Assembly: GCA_022478985.1 (NCBI GenBank)
Contig: JAKSZP010009192.1
Span: 620,001 to 684,000 of the forward strand
DNA from: Massospora cicadina
Taxonomy: Eukaryota; Entomophthoromycota; Entomophthoromycetes; Entomophthorales; Entomophthoraceae
Reading direction: 5' to 3'
Length of the DNA: 64,000 bases
The position numbers and the translations under genes are program-made. This document shows, in pieces, positions 33,360-44,411 of the stretch. The notes beneath the pieces are model-generated. The model worked only from the letters and a program-made list of their open reading frames with translations. It made no database searches and was not told the DNA's origin. Positions within the stretch are counted from its first letter, which is position 1; each line of letters begins with the position of its first letter.

Positions 33360-34220
33360 TCCTAGCCTTACCAAAAGAGTAAGGTTGAAGAAGCCCAGGT
33401 GGCAATGGAGCTTAAACAACTGCTCAAAGCTGGACTCAGTACCTACACGCAGCACTTAGGCCTCCCCCTACTGCTGGTTTGAAATAAGGATGGCAACCAT
33501 TGGGTGAGTATGGACTATCAAAGGCTTAACTACATCACTAAAAAGGAAAGTTATTTTTTGCCCTGAATTGACAACTCGCTTTGACTGCTCGCTGGATTGC
33601 TTTACTTTTCGCCATGGACTAGGCCAGTATGTATTGGCAAGTGAAGCTCATCCCTAAAGGCTGATCCATGTATGCGCTCATAGCCAACAAAGGGCTATTT
33701 GAGTCCACAAGGATGCCTCAGGGCTTCTGTAATACGCCGGCTACTTTCTAACGCTCATGGATGGGATTTTTGAGGACTAAAAGCTGCAGTGTTCCTCATC
33801 TTTCTCAATGACATCACTTTCTTCTCAAAAACCTTTAATGAACACTTTGAGAATCTTAAAAAAGCTTTCATATGGCTTTGGAAAAAATTGATTAAGCTCA
33901 AACCCTCAAAGTGCTCCTTCTTCCAATTGGAGATGGAGTTTCTGAGACACAAGGTGTCAAGGGATGGCATCCATCCCATACCAAACAAAGTCAACGCTAT
34001 AGAAGAGATGACACCCCCCAGAGCCTAAGGTATATTCAGGTATTCCTTGTCATGATGGTTTATTAACATCAGTTTATCCCTCAGTTTGCTGATATAGCCA
34101 AGACTCTGTTTTACCTCCTTCAGAAGAACGGTACTTTTTTGTGTGACCAAAGCAAGAACTGGTATTTAATGTGTTTAGGACCGCCCTTTGCACTAAACCC
34201 AATTTAGTCACCCACGATTT
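33360..34220 (+). pseudogene. Reverse transcriptase of element A
   Basis: Plus-strand motifs in order: AQVAMELKQLLKAGL (33,390-33,440), NKDGNHWVSMDYQRLNYITK then KESYFLP (33,485-33,565), degenerate QG.CN.P.TF near 33,720, FLNDITFFSKTFNEHFENL (33,801 on), then FLRHKVSRDGIHPIPNKVNA (33,940-34,000). This is a Ty3/gypsy RT through the thumb. The catalytic YLDD is replaced by FLND (33,801-33,812), first Asp to Asn. Confidence 0.87.
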
Positions 34221-34279
34221 TCCCAACCCTTCTTGCTGTTCATAAACTTGAGCAATGTTGCCATTAGGGCATCCTAGTT

Positions 34280-34509
34280 AGCATATCAAAAATAAGGTCA
34301 ACCACCCTGTGGCCTATTTTAGCAAAACTCTGAATAAAGCTAAACGGAAATACAACATTACCAAAGTGAATTCCTGGCTGTTTTGCTTGCAATCAAAAGA
34401 TTCCGGTCTTATCTCAACAGCACTCACTTTACCATCATCACTAATCATAACTTCTTCCAATGGCTCCAGCAGTTTAAGGACCAAGTTGGCCGTTTAGCCA
34501 GATGGGCAC
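34280..34509 (+). pseudogene. RNase H of element A, left part (interrupted by B)
   Basis: Plus strand: NHPVAYFSKTLNKAKRKYNI, then in another frame LAIKRFRSYL and FTIITNHNFFQWLQQF, then GRLARWA. These are gypsy RNase H motifs. The frame stops at 34,509, where the LTR of element B starts. The next residues of the domain are at 60,863, and removing the insert with one 5-bp duplication restores phase across the junction. Confidence 0.85.
34505..34509. repeat. Target-site duplication of B, left copy (GGCAC)
   Basis: GGCAC lies directly before the TG of B. The right counterpart is GACCC (60,858-60,862), with two substitutions. The RNase H reading frame of A continues correctly if exactly this 5-bp unit is counted once, which supports the assignment despite the mismatches. 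Confidence 0.65.
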
Positions 34510-35343
34510 TGTTAAAAACTGGGTCCTTCACTGATTGTTTCCAGATGTTAACAGCTCAGGTTTATTATGTAAATGACTTGTGCTTTTGCTAGATATATAT
34601 GAGCAATAATAGTATGTAAACTATTATCTGTGGTTGAATAAATGAAAACAGATGTATTGTAATAGACTATGAATAATCCACAAATACTGATTTGACAATT
34701 AGGGACTTCTTCCCTATTACAGCTGAACTTAAAAAAACTCTCAAATTTAAAGGTTCTTTCCTAGTTCTCGTCACGCTGAGTTAGTGGAGATCTACATCAA
34801 AGGTCTGCTTCTCTTCTAGGGATATCCAAACCTTATTTTTAATCCACACAAAAGAGTCCACAATTATTTTTACTACAACAATAAACTGAAGATGAATAGA
34901 ACTTGTTAATGGTATTTGAAATTGCTAAAATCTGCGTTTACATTATAAAAATGTTAGAGAATTTTTAGGGGAATTCGGCGCCCTGATCCTTGGTTGGCGC
35001 CTCATCTATGAGGTAGCGGCCGTTGCTATTAATTTTCCTTATGACGTCTCTACTGGTGATGGTCTTTTCCATCAGGCTATAGATTCATCCGTTGGACATC
35101 CCAAAGATCTGGAAATGGAAAGAGACAGAAAACGTGTCCCTAACATTTTTGGATGATAACATTATACCTATCACATTATGCTACCCACCTGCTTAGTCAA
35201 TAAGACTTTTTACCCATTTCAGAATGTCACAAACTAACTGATTTATTTGCTAGTTTCAGGTGACATCACTTGTTTCACAACTCCTGGTTAAATCCTCAAT
35301 TAGTTGGTAATGAAACCTGACTGATCCCATTTGTACACCTGCT
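34510..35343 (-). repeat. 3' LTR of element B, part 1
   Basis: It starts TGTTAAAAACTGGGTCCTTC and matches the right LTR from 59,787 up to 'ttgtacacctg', where element N interrupts it. The remainder resumes at 43,613 with 'ctgatagttaatca'. Confidence 0.92.
35339..35343. repeat. Target-site duplication of N, left copy (CTGCT)
   Basis: CTGCT precedes the TG of N; CTGAT follows its CA at 43,613-43,617. The undisturbed LTR copy at the right end of B has CTGAT, so the left copy has one mutation. Confidence 0.75.
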
Positions 35344-35710
35344 TGTGACGGTTGAGGTTTTTTCAACAATACATTGCCCTGATCTTTGATAAGAAAGGAG
35401 AAGTTGGTGTGGAAGATAGAGGGTGTGAGAGAGCATTAGTCTTAGCTAGACCACAGGTTGTGACTGAGACTGGGGAAGAATGGCGGTTAGATGTTTCGTC
35501 AAGCTTGGGGTCAAACCAAATGGTTTTGAAGTGGGTGTTTTCTAGGTTAAAGGTAGATTTGAATCAGAATAGGAATGATTCTTGGGTGTGGTGGTATAGC
35601 CACTACGGAATTCAATCCATCCTAAAGCAATTAAGGTTTGCTTATAAAATATTATAGAAGACATAGTTTCAAGCATGATGGATGAGACTTGTTATATGCT
35701 TGCAGAAGAT

Positions 35711-36331
35711 TGTAAGTCTAGGGGAATGTCCCCTGTGCATGGATTGGGCGATCTTCCCATTTCCAAATAAAAAGGGTCTGAAGAAGATGGTTGTAACCCT
35801 CATCACCCAGGGCGACCTCGCCCATGTGTTAGACAATTGCTAAGTAACAGCCCTCCCTATTAGGATTCCTCCCCTAGTACTTGCGCTCACCTCAGTTGAA
35901 CTTGTCCGCCATATTGAGGGATCTGCACTGGGAGTACTAAATCGAAGTCAAAAGGTCCGAAACCAATGGTAATAAAGCCCAATGATCAGAAAACATATAG
36001 TCAAAAAGGGAAAAAAATAAATTATTGGCCAGAATCACTGTCAGTTTTGATTCAAACAGCTTTACAATTGCTGATGAAAAACTAACCTCAAAATTGTCAG
36101 GGATGAACCCTAATGTGCAGATGGTATTTTTAAATACTGTTGCAGACAATTTAAAAACCCTTTATAATGAATTAGTAGTTGCAGCTGACATAACTCATTT
36201 GACCGAAAAAATGCCCCAGTGGCTGTGCATGGGCAGGTTGGGCATTTTGAACACATTTTTAACAAATTGGGACCACCTCTTTGTGGGGTGGCCCTTGGAA
36301 ATTCCCTTTGCTCATTGGGCCAGATGACATC
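35711..36331 (+). repeat. Solo LTR R3 (family of C), left part
   Basis: TGTAAGTCTAGGGG... here is the reverse complement of the left LTR of C (37,482 down to about 36,861). It stops at 36,331, where C begins. The next part of the same LTR is on the far side of C at about 42,385. Confidence 0.85.
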
Positions 36332-37482
36332 TGTCAAGCAAACAGCAAATTAAATTTAAACCAGCCTGCCAACCTGAGTACCAAACCACCCAAACGGCAA
36401 ATGAGAATGCCAGTGGCACTGCTGTTAGTATGAAAGTTATGAAACTAGGAAAGAGTTCTGTCAAAAAAATTTGTATGAGCCATAATTGAATATAGACACC
36501 TAGCAAAATACCAGGCGAATACGGCCATAAACCCTGAGGGTTGTTGAAATACTGGCGGAAAAGGCAGTTTGTTTTTAACATAAACTAAAAGTGCGGAAAG
36601 GTTTTTGAAAAGATAAAGGAAGAAAATCAACAACAATTTTCTCAGTATAATATAACTGATCAAATAGTTTTCAATCGTAGTGAGTCCAAGCAGGGATCAG
36701 GTCCCTCAAATTCACCCTAACCAAGAGAAATTTTTTGGGAAAGGGGGCAGATAATCTCATTTGGAACTGACATCAAAGGATTTGGCAGCAGGCTGAGTTG
36801 CTGTCATTTCAAATTTGAATGCCTGAACTGAAACTCAACTGCATTTCTGTTGTTTGGTAAGATGGCATCTGGCCCAATGGGCAACTGGAATAACCCAGGG
36901 ACACCCCATGTAGGGGTGGTCCTAATTGGTTGGAAACATGTTCAGGACGACCAACCCACCCATGCCTGGTTACTGGGGCATTCATTTGGTCAAATGAGTT
37001 ACATCAGCTGTAACTCCTGATTCATGCAATAGGGGTTTCGAAATGTCTGCAATCATTCATGGGGATACCATCTGAACATTGAGGATCATCCCTGACGATT
37101 TTGAGGGGTGCTTTGCATCAACGATTGTACTGCTGGCTGTATCAAAACTGTCAGAAATCATGGCCAATAACTTGATACTTGTTCCTCTTTGACTATATGT
37201 TTTCTGATCATTGGGCTTAATCCCATCAGTTTCAGATCTTTCAACTTCGATTCAGTAATCTTGGTACAGTTTTCCTCAATTCAGCTGGCAAGTTTGGCTG
37301 AGGTGAAGGATGGTACTGGGAGAGGAATTTTTATAGAGAGGGCTGTCACCCAGCGCTCATCTACCATGTGGGTGAGATCACTATGGATGACAAGGGGTAC
37401 AACCGCCCTCTTAGGACCCTTCTTGTTTGGGATTGGAAATAACGCCTGTTCTACGCACAGGGGACGTTCCCCTAGACTTACA
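36332..37482 (-). repeat. 3' LTR of element C
   Basis: This repeat (plus strand TGTCAAGCAAACAG... to ...CTAGACTTACA) matches 41,227-42,379 in direct orientation. Read on the element strand it runs TGTAAG...TGACA. Long open frames on either strand here (for example 37,281-37,577) recur in the other LTR copies and reflect shared LTR sequence, not a proven gene. Confidence 0.9.
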
Positions 37483-37506
37483 TTACCCTTTCCTTTTTCC
37501 AAAGGA
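37483..37506 (-). promoter_or_regulatory. Polypurine tract of element C
   Basis: The minus strand reads GGAAAAAGGAAAGGG followed by TAA and the LTR start TGTAAG. An all-purine 15-mer next to the 3' LTR is a textbook plus-strand primer and confirms the element's orientation. Confidence 0.85.
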
Positions 37507-37599
37507 AAAGCACCACCGCTTGGAAACTGTGAAAGAGCTACGTTTTTGTGCGCCTTGGGTAACTTGATTGCCATCAAGGTTGCAACTTTTTTGGGGGGT

Positions 37600-38060
37600 G
37601 ATTGGGAGCTTCCAGGTGGGACTCATGTAATGCCTCAACCAGTTCCATGCAATTTGTGAAATTATGATTTTTGACTCAACTGTTTCCTAATCCAGATACC
37701 TCTTCCATGCAACGAGATACTGAACCAACTGCCGGGATTTGTGGGACACTTAGATGTTTTCCATCTCATCTTCTTCACATCCTCAATCACTATTTGCTTA
37801 GAGTTGGCGGGAATGGCATCCTTGAATGGGGACAACTGAGATACATGGAAGATGGGGTGCTGTTTACAATAAGGTGGCAGCTTTAACCAGAAAGCACCAT
37901 TGTTCAAGTCTTCCTCCACCAGGTGGGGACCCAAACGCTTGCTGGCAAACTTCTGGGAAGGTATTTGCATCCATAAATGGCGATTATCTAACATAACATA
38001 AGAGCCACAGCTATATCGTGGCTGGAAGTTATTTTCAATCTGCAAACTGCTTATAATCAT
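37600..38060 (-). pseudogene. Integrase C-terminus of C: GPY/F module and chromodomain remnant
   Basis: A 132-codon minus-strand frame starting at 38,060 reads KRLGPHLVEEDLNNGAFWLK and LPPYCKQHPIFHVSQLSPFK: the GPY/F module 'k..GPf.v...i...aykL.LP...k.HpvFHVS.Lkp'. Further on, in another frame near 37,650-37,610, MELVEALHESHLEAP matches the helix that closes integrase chromodomains (na.elv..Fh..hp). Chromodomains can steer integration to marked chromatin. The chromodomain core is too decayed to judge its aromatic cage. Confidence 0.75.
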
Positions 38061-38258
38061 CGATCGCCTTTGTAAAATGCTTCTGCACTAAGGACTGTGT
38101 AGACTGAATGTGCTCAACATAATCTGTGGCACAAGGACCTCTGGACGCAGACCAGGACAGACCTAAAAAAAGGGATTATATTTCAAAGTCACTTCATAGG
38201 GAGAAAACCCATAGAAGCATGAATACCATTATTATAGGCAAATTGGGCGAGAGGGAGG

Positions 38259-38860
38259 TCATTGGCCCAGGTATCTTTTGCAGCCACCGCGTAGCAGTGA
38301 AAATACTGTTCCAAAATTTGGTTGACCCACTTTGGTTTGTCCTTCAGACTGGGGATGGTACACAGTGGAAAAGCAGGGGGTGATTTTCAAGGTGGTTAAA
38401 AGCTCATTCCAGAAACGCATTGTAAATTGGGGCCCACAGTCACTAATGATCTCCTTTGGGAGACCAAACATTGAAAACACATGATGTACAAAGAGACGAG
38501 CGATTTCTTCTGACATGATCGTGGAAGCACAGGAAATAAATAGGGAAAATTTAGTGAAACGATTGACCACCAACATCACCAACGTAACCCATTATAACAG
38601 GGAAGTTTGAAAATAAAATCCACAGACACTGATGTCCATGGACCGTCCGCCTGTTGTAAAGGATGTAGGAGATCAATTTTTCCTGAAAGGTCTGACTTGG
38701 CTTATACACAGGTATTGCAATTGGAAATCCAGGCCAGAACTTCCTTAGTTAAACCTGCCCAGTTATAAGTCCGCTTGGTCAATTTGATGCATTTCTTGTT
38801 GCCCAGAGGGGCGATTGTGGAGGATCGTGATGTGCTCAAAACACCTTGGCTCTAAAGAGA
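38259..38860 (-). pseudogene. Integrase core of element C
   Basis: Minus strand: MVMLVVNRFTKFSLFISC, then GLPKEIISDCGPQFTMRFW, then YHPQSEGQTKVGQ. In an active enzyme these would be VD-R-FTK, SDRGPQF and GQTER. Here the first catalytic Asp is Asn, the second (SDCG) is kept and the Glu is Lys, so the triad is broken at two of three positions. The flanking H2C2 region is at about 38,690-38,840. Confidence 0.85.
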
Positions 38861-38949
38861 GGAGAAACTAAACCCACGAACTAAAATAGATAAGACCCTC
38901 CACCAAGGAATATAGGGAATGTTTATGAGTTTGAAGGAAAAATGATCGA

Positions 38950-39593
38950 GTAACTCCAATTCTTTGGGGCAAGAAATCTGACCTTCTAAAACCAGTGAAA
39001 TAAGCGTAGCATTAAAAGCTAGCTCTACTGAGGCAACCACAGGTGGGACAATAGATAGTATTTGGGTGGCGGGGATCATGGTAACGAGGTCCACTTCCTC
39101 CAAGTCCATGGGGCAATAAGCCAGGTTGCGGCTAAGGAAGTTGGGCAGCACATTTAATGAACCTTTCATAAATTCATATTTAAAGTTGAAACTGCATATA
39201 TTCTGATAGGTATGAGCCTGCCAATGTGCCAATTTTTGTGGTTTGTGGAAATATAGAAGAGCTTGGTGGTCCTTACGCACAGTTAACTCATGATGAGAAC
39301 CCTGTAACAGGTACCATTAATGAGTCAAAGCCCATCCTACAGCTGCCAATTCCTTATTATAAATGACCATGATTGCTCATTAGAGGAAAGTTTTGGGAAA
39401 AGTAGGCGACTGAATGTTCTAAACCATTGTGATCCTTGAGCAGAACTTCCCTAACTGCTACTGCTGAAGCATCATAAGTGACAATATATGGTTTGGAGAG
39501 GTCCGCATGTTTTAGAATAGGGGGTGATAAGAACACGTCTTTAATTTGACTTGAACGCCTGCCGGCACTTGGGTGTCCAACGGAAAGGCACAT
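38950..39593 (-). pseudogene. RNase H of element C
   Basis: Minus strand: PPILKHADLSKPYIVTYDAS followed by VAYFSQNFPLMS (39,593-39,370), then HQALLYFHKPQKLAHWQA and NFKYEFMKGSLNVLPNFLSR (39,280-39,120). These are consecutive RNase H motifs of a Ty3/gypsy element. The first catalytic Asp (YDAS) is kept. Confidence 0.85.
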
Positions 39594-39599
39594 TTTTAC

Positions 39600-40420
39600 C
39601 CGTTAGGGGTGGTTTGGGGCAGCTAACTGGGAAAGGGCCAGGGAAAACCTTTTTAGGAAAATAATAGAGCCAAAGAAACTCCATAATTTTTTCTGGGTTG
39701 TTGGAGTCGGCCACTCATGGATAGCATCCAACCTGTTGGGAGAAATTGAATAACCATATTTTAGAACCAGGTTCTCAAGGAAGGTAATTTCCTCCTATAA
39801 AACTCTCATTCTAAAGGATTGACAAAAAAGCCCGCCTTGTGCAAAGCAGCCACAATCACTTCTAATTCTTTAGTGTTGTTCAGGAATTAGGGAATGAACC
39901 AAAATGTCGTCAATATATGCAACCATTCATTTAAACTGGAGGTCACCCAGTACATTATCAATCAAACTTTGAAAGGTGGCTGGAGCGGTATTCAACAAAA
40001 GGGCATTACGCAGAATTGAAATATACCTCGTTCTGTACAAATCGCAGTAAACCATTCTTGACCTTCCATTAACCCATATTTGGTTAAATACATTGACGAG
40101 ATCAAGCTTGAAGAGCACATGAGACTTTGAAATCACTAGACTGATAGTTTGCTCAAGGGGTAAAGGGTAGGGATCGCTCACTGTAATTTTATTTGGGGGC
40201 TATAATCTGAGCAGGGATGGAGGGAACCAATGACCTTCTTGGAAAAAACGATGGAGGAGGCAATTGGTGACGTCTCTTTAAACAACCATCATTTCTTAAG
40301 AATATCGTCAAGCCAGGTGTTAAGAGCTGCCTCCTCCGCTGTGTGTAGATACAAGGGGCAGTTGATGTTCACCAACTGTACAGTTGTTCTGAACTCTAAG
40401 TCAAATTTAGTGTGAGGGGG
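39600..40420 (-). pseudogene. Reverse transcriptase of element C
   Basis: An 84-codon minus-strand frame (40,181-39,927) reads DPYPLPLEQTISLVISKS, FKLDLVNVFNQIWV and APATFQSLIDNVLGDL. After one stop follows MVAYIDDILVHS, with the YIDD box intact at 39,917-39,906. Further left, KYGYSISPNRLDAIHEWPTP is the connection domain. It is one of the better conserved RTs in the window, although stops exclude activity. Confidence 0.88.
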
Positions 40421-40539
40421 AAGATGATCCACCTTCTCGGAATCAAAGATACTCCAAAAGTGCATCAATTCTTTGGAAAAAACATATGGAAGGCCTGAAG
40501 GGAAAATAGGGAAGTGATGGAGCTACGGCCTTGAGTTTT

Positions 40540-41226
40540 ATTATGGTATTAACCTAGGGAAATTCTCCCTCCGTTTAATCATTGTCAAATGACAACATTT
40601 TTGATTCCAGGTGAATCTTAACATGTCGCCAGCGCCACCATCCAACCCCAAAGTTAACAGGAAACACCAAGTTTGACATTGCTGAGAACCAATTGCAAAA
40701 GCTAAAATGATGTACTGAGAAAGAATTTGGCCGGCGGACAAGATATGAGGTCTGGGAGGCTGAAGATTCAACCATCACCAAAGAACCTACATCCAGGCCG
40801 TGCTACTATTGTTAGGCTATTTCAACACTCATAAATTGCCCACAGCTCCAGCATCCACCAATGCCTCAAAAAATGTGGTGGGTCCTGACACTAATCTTCA
40901 TGGGCAGTAAGAAGTAGGCAAAATTATCTTTATTGACAGATGTGGTTGAATCAGGCAATACAGAAGAGTTGGTAGTCGGATCAGGGGAAACTATTAGGTT
41001 CATAGTGGGAGTAAACCCTTCACAAGTCAGATTGTCAGAACATACTGATATGGGCATTATAGCCGCGGCAACTATGGGATGTGGATCAGACAATTTGAGT
41101 TGTACTAAGCTAACATGGCCAGAATAAAATTCCTCACAACATGGTTTAGCTGAAAAGAAAAGACCATTACTACACCAATATCTACAAGAAAGGCGGAAAT
41201 GATTAGGAATAATGGTTGGTCAATTA
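40540..41226 (-). pseudogene. Protease and last part of Gag of element C
   Basis: Minus strand around 40,870-40,830 reads EALVDAGAVGNL, the active-site segment of an aspartic protease (normally D-S/T-G-A; here DAGA). Before it, PCCEEFYSGHVS may be a decayed zinc knuckle from the end of Gag. Only about 330 bp separate this from the 5' LTR, so the capsid part of gag has been lost. Confidence 0.65.
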
Positions 41227-42379
41227 TGTCAGGCAAACTGAGAGTTAATTTTAGACCAGCCTACCAACTTAAAGCCAAAGCACCCAAATGGAAAACCAGA
41301 ATGCCAGTGGCACTACTGTTGGTATGACAGTTATGGAACTAGGAAGGAGTTTGCACAAGTACATTTTGTATGGGCCATAATTGAATATAGACACCTAGAA
41401 AAATACAAGATGAACATGGCCATAAACCCTGAGGGTCGTTAGTATAACAGCGGAAAAGTCAGTTTGTTTTTTAACATAAACTAAAATTGCGGAAAGGATT
41501 TTTGAAAAGATAAAGGAAGAAAATTAATAAAAAAACTTCTCAGTGTAATATAACTGATCAAATAGTGTTCAATTGTAGTGAGTCCAAGCAAGGATCAGGT
41601 CCCTCAAATTCAATTTAAACAAAAAAAATTTTTTTGGAGAAGGGGGCAGATAATTTCAATTATAACTGACATCAAAGGATTTGGCATCAAGCTGAGTTGC
41701 TGTCAGATTGACCTCAAATGCCTGAACTGAAACTCAACTACATTTCCATCAGTTGGTGTGATAGCGTCTGGCCCAACCAGTAACAGAAATTCCCCAGGGA
41801 CACCTCACGTATGGGTGGTCCTAATTGGTTGGAAACAGGTTCATGATGACCAACTTACCCATGCCTGGTCACTGGGGCATTCATTTGATCAAATGAGTTG
41901 TGTCAGCTTCAGATCCCAATTCATGCAATAGGGGTCTCAAAGTGTCTGCAATCATTCATGAAAAACCATCTGAACATTGGGGATCATCCCTGACGATTTT
42001 GAGGGGTGCTTTACATCAACGATTGTACTGCTGGCTGTGTCAAAACTTTCAGCAATTCTGGCCAATAACCTGATAGTTGTCCCTCTTCAAGTATATATTT
42101 TCCGATTTTTGGACTTTAATCCCTTTGGTTTAGACCTTTCAACTTTAATTCAGTAATCTCAGAACAGATTTTCTCAATTCAGCTGACAAGTTTGTCTAAG
42201 GTGAGCGTGGGTACCTGGAGAGGAATCTTAAGAGGGATGGCTTTCACCCAACGCTTGTCTACCACATGGGCGAGATCATCCTGGGTGATGAGGGGTACCG
42301 CCACCCTCTTAGGAACCTTCTTGTTCAGTAATATAAATATTAACTAATCTATGCACAGGGGACAATCCCTTGACTTAAA
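41227..42379 (-). repeat. 5' LTR of element C
   Basis: It begins (plus strand) TGTCAGGCAAACTGAGAG and matches 36,332-37,482 throughout, for example 'ggggatcatccctgacgatt' and 'cttaggaaccttcttg' versus 'cttaggacccttcttg'. The right terminus at GACTTAAA is approximate. Confidence 0.9.
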
Positions 42380-42384
42380 CTGTA

Positions 42385-43187
42385 ATGCCAACTGATAAAA
42401 ATTCAGTTGAGCTTTGGATTAGGTATTCAGGGCTAAACTGATAGTGACTCAGCCTGCCACCATTCCTTTGATGTCAGTTCCAATTGAGATTATCTGCCCC
42501 CTACCCAAAAATTCGCCAGGTTAGGTCAAATTTGAGGGACCTGATCCCTGCTTTGACCCACTAAAATCAAACTTTCTTAATAAGTTGCATTGCACTGAAA
42601 AAAGTGTTGATTAATTCTCTTAATTTTCCTTTTTAATGAAAATACACGCAACTACCCAAAATTTTTATTTTACTTCAATTATTCTTGCTGAAGTCTCAAT
42701 GGCACTAACTTGATGGCCCGTCAGCCCCTACACTAAATGGGCTTTACCAGTTTTGATGATTACAATTACTCCCACCATCATCAACTGGATTTAACGTGCG
42801 AGAAACTTCTGGCAATTTAACCCTATCATTGAAACTATCCACTATCAATTTACTGGGATCTTGTGGCCTTACATCCACCATTTTCAAGCAAGGATCTTCC
42901 CCCTTGTCTCTACAATTGTATTATCTCCATCCACCATCAACCCTTTAGAAGCCAACCATGTGGTATTTCCCCTGCAGCAAGACCCCCAGTGTTTGGAGTT
43001 TTTTCTATTTGGTTCGTTTTTGGGTTTCTTTTCACACTTGTTTTACACCAAGTCGTTGTTTACCAATTTGTGGCTCCATACAGCGTCATATGAGCGGCCA
43101 TGCCTCTGGAATTCTGGCTTGCTTTTTGTGTGCTCACACATTCTGACTGGCAGGCTGGTCTAAACTTCTTCTGCCGTTTTCATGACA
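42385..43187 (+). repeat. Solo LTR R3, right part
   Basis: From 'ccaactgataaaaattcag' onward this is the reverse complement of C's right LTR (41,760 down to about 41,500) and finishes with 'ggcaggctggtctaaa...catgaca' like the C LTR end. About 300 bp near 42,660-43,060 do not align with the C LTRs and may be another small insertion; an overlapping 100-codon frame there is not recognisable. Confidence 0.75.
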
Positions 43188-43357
43188 TAGAAAGCTATAA
43201 GAGAAGGGACTTAAAAATGGTAGGTTGTCTAGTTCCATTTTTCTACTAACTTGCCTAAATATATCAAATAAAGCCATTCCTAAGCCTTACTTTATTTTAT
43301 TACTGTCTTTCAAGGTTTATATTGATAAATTTAATCTAACAGCGGCCATGTCTGGCC

Positions 43358-43364
43358 TATAAAA
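43358..43364 (+). promoter_or_regulatory. TATA box of solo LTR N
   Basis: TATAAAA within GGCCTATAAAAACATGAGG is a canonical core promoter element for an LTR and gives N its orientation. Confidence 0.5.
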
Positions 43365-43612
43365 ACATGAGGTGGACTTTGAGAGCGAGATTGGACAGGC
43401 TATAGCCTCCCTATAAATCTTGTCTTGGAGTCAGGGTATGTTGCTGGGGATAAGCATAATCGCAACTGTCCTCCAAGGGGTGTTTAGCCGTGACACCTGT
43501 AGCACACGCACTAGAAGAATGGTCTCAGGGACCTTGTCTACCCTTTGGTCATTGACTAGGGCCCTGTTTCCCAACTCATTCTTGGCTCATTGGAAGGAGC
43601 CAGTGCGTTACA

Positions 43613-43861
43613 CTGATAGTTAATCAGCAATGTACTATCAGATGCCCCAAATTTTGTCAGCAACTCTTCCCAATGAGATCTTAATCGTTAACATGGATTA
43701 ATCCCCAACAGATCCAAACCCAGCAAATTACCCAAAATCCTTGGAAATTATTAACCTGAAATTGAGGTCAACCAATATACAATTCATTTGATAGCGGAAT
43801 TTATCCCTTAGCAAACCGGCAGATAACCTAGGAAGTTGGAAAGGTGGGCAAGATACCAACA
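43613..43861 (-). repeat. 3' LTR of element B, part 2
   Basis: It continues the B LTR after N ('ctgatagttaatcagcaatg') and ends ATACCAACA, matching 60,611-60,857. A purine tract (minus AAGAGAGGGG) abuts it at 43,862-43,871. Confidence 0.9.
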
Positions 43862-44411
43862 CCCCTCTCTTGCCTAGATTTTTAGTGAGAATAAGATTGG
43901 GACAGAAGAAAACTAAGACCAGATCAAATACTTCTTAGTTCCATTTAGAGCACTGATGTTCTGCACTCAACGCTGCTCAGGACAACTTTTGTCCTGCAGT
44001 TCGTTTCATTTTTTTCTTTGTTACTGCCTCCTCAAAGCTTGGTCATTATGATCCACTGCTGTGTCAGTCTAGTTGGTTTATTTGTAATGATGCTAGTCCT
44101 TGAAAGCCAGTTTTTCCATGGTCAGGTAATATGACCCTTTGTCATATTCAGGATCTTGGTTTTGCATCCTTAATTCCCTGATTTCTCTCCTCATCCTTGA
44201 TAAGAGGTTAAAACTGTTGATGTCTTTCTTGGAGCAAAATAATAACGATTAAATATAATTTGTTTTGTTATTCTTTACCTTAATAACTATTTTTATTCAT
44301 ATCATTATCTAGATTTTTTTTCTTTTGAAGAGCTTATTTCGTATTTAGAAATTGGTTGTGCAAAGTTAGAAAAAATTAGAGCTTAGTCTACACCAAAGTG
44401 GATAAGGTTGA

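Larger units (their letters stand above)
36332..42379 (-). mobile_element. Chromodomain-type Ty3/gypsy element C
   Basis: This minus-strand element of 6.0 kb has 1.15-kb LTRs at both ends, a strong purine tract, protease, RT with YIDD, RNase H, integrase, GPY/F module and a degenerate chromodomain. That set identifies a chromovirus. Only about 330 bp lie between the 5' LTR and the protease, so most of gag is deleted. It is inserted, in opposite orientation, in an LTR of its own family (R3). The duplication around it is not recognisable (acatc on the left). Confidence 0.85.
35344..43612 (+). mobile_element. Solo LTR N, interrupted by R3 and C
   Basis: The outer parts (35,344-35,710 and 43,188-43,612) total about 790 bp, run from TGTGACGG to GTTACA and sit in the LTR of B with a near-perfect duplication. 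No coding domain occurs in them. The right part has 'GGCCTATAAAAACATG' (TATA at 43,358) and AATAAAGCC near 43,267. This fits a solo LTR of a fourth family, left by recombination between the LTRs of a full element. Orientation is inferred from the TATA box. Confidence 0.65.

Noticed and set aside
36025..36327. A gag-like 100-codon frame repeated in both orientations at 36-37 kb and 42 kb
   Set aside because: I first read these as duplicated gag genes. The units start with TG, end with CA and abut a purine tract, so they are LTR copies (R3 and the LTRs of C).
37189..37659. The longest open frame in the window (156 codons, plus strand)
   Set aside because: It spans the end of C's 3' LTR, its purine tract and the chromodomain remnant encoded on the other strand. 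It is an overlap product.
42861..43163. 100-codon plus-strand frame with aromatic-rich residues
   Set aside because: It lies in the non-aligning part of R3 with overlapping open frames. There is no motif and no second copy to test it.
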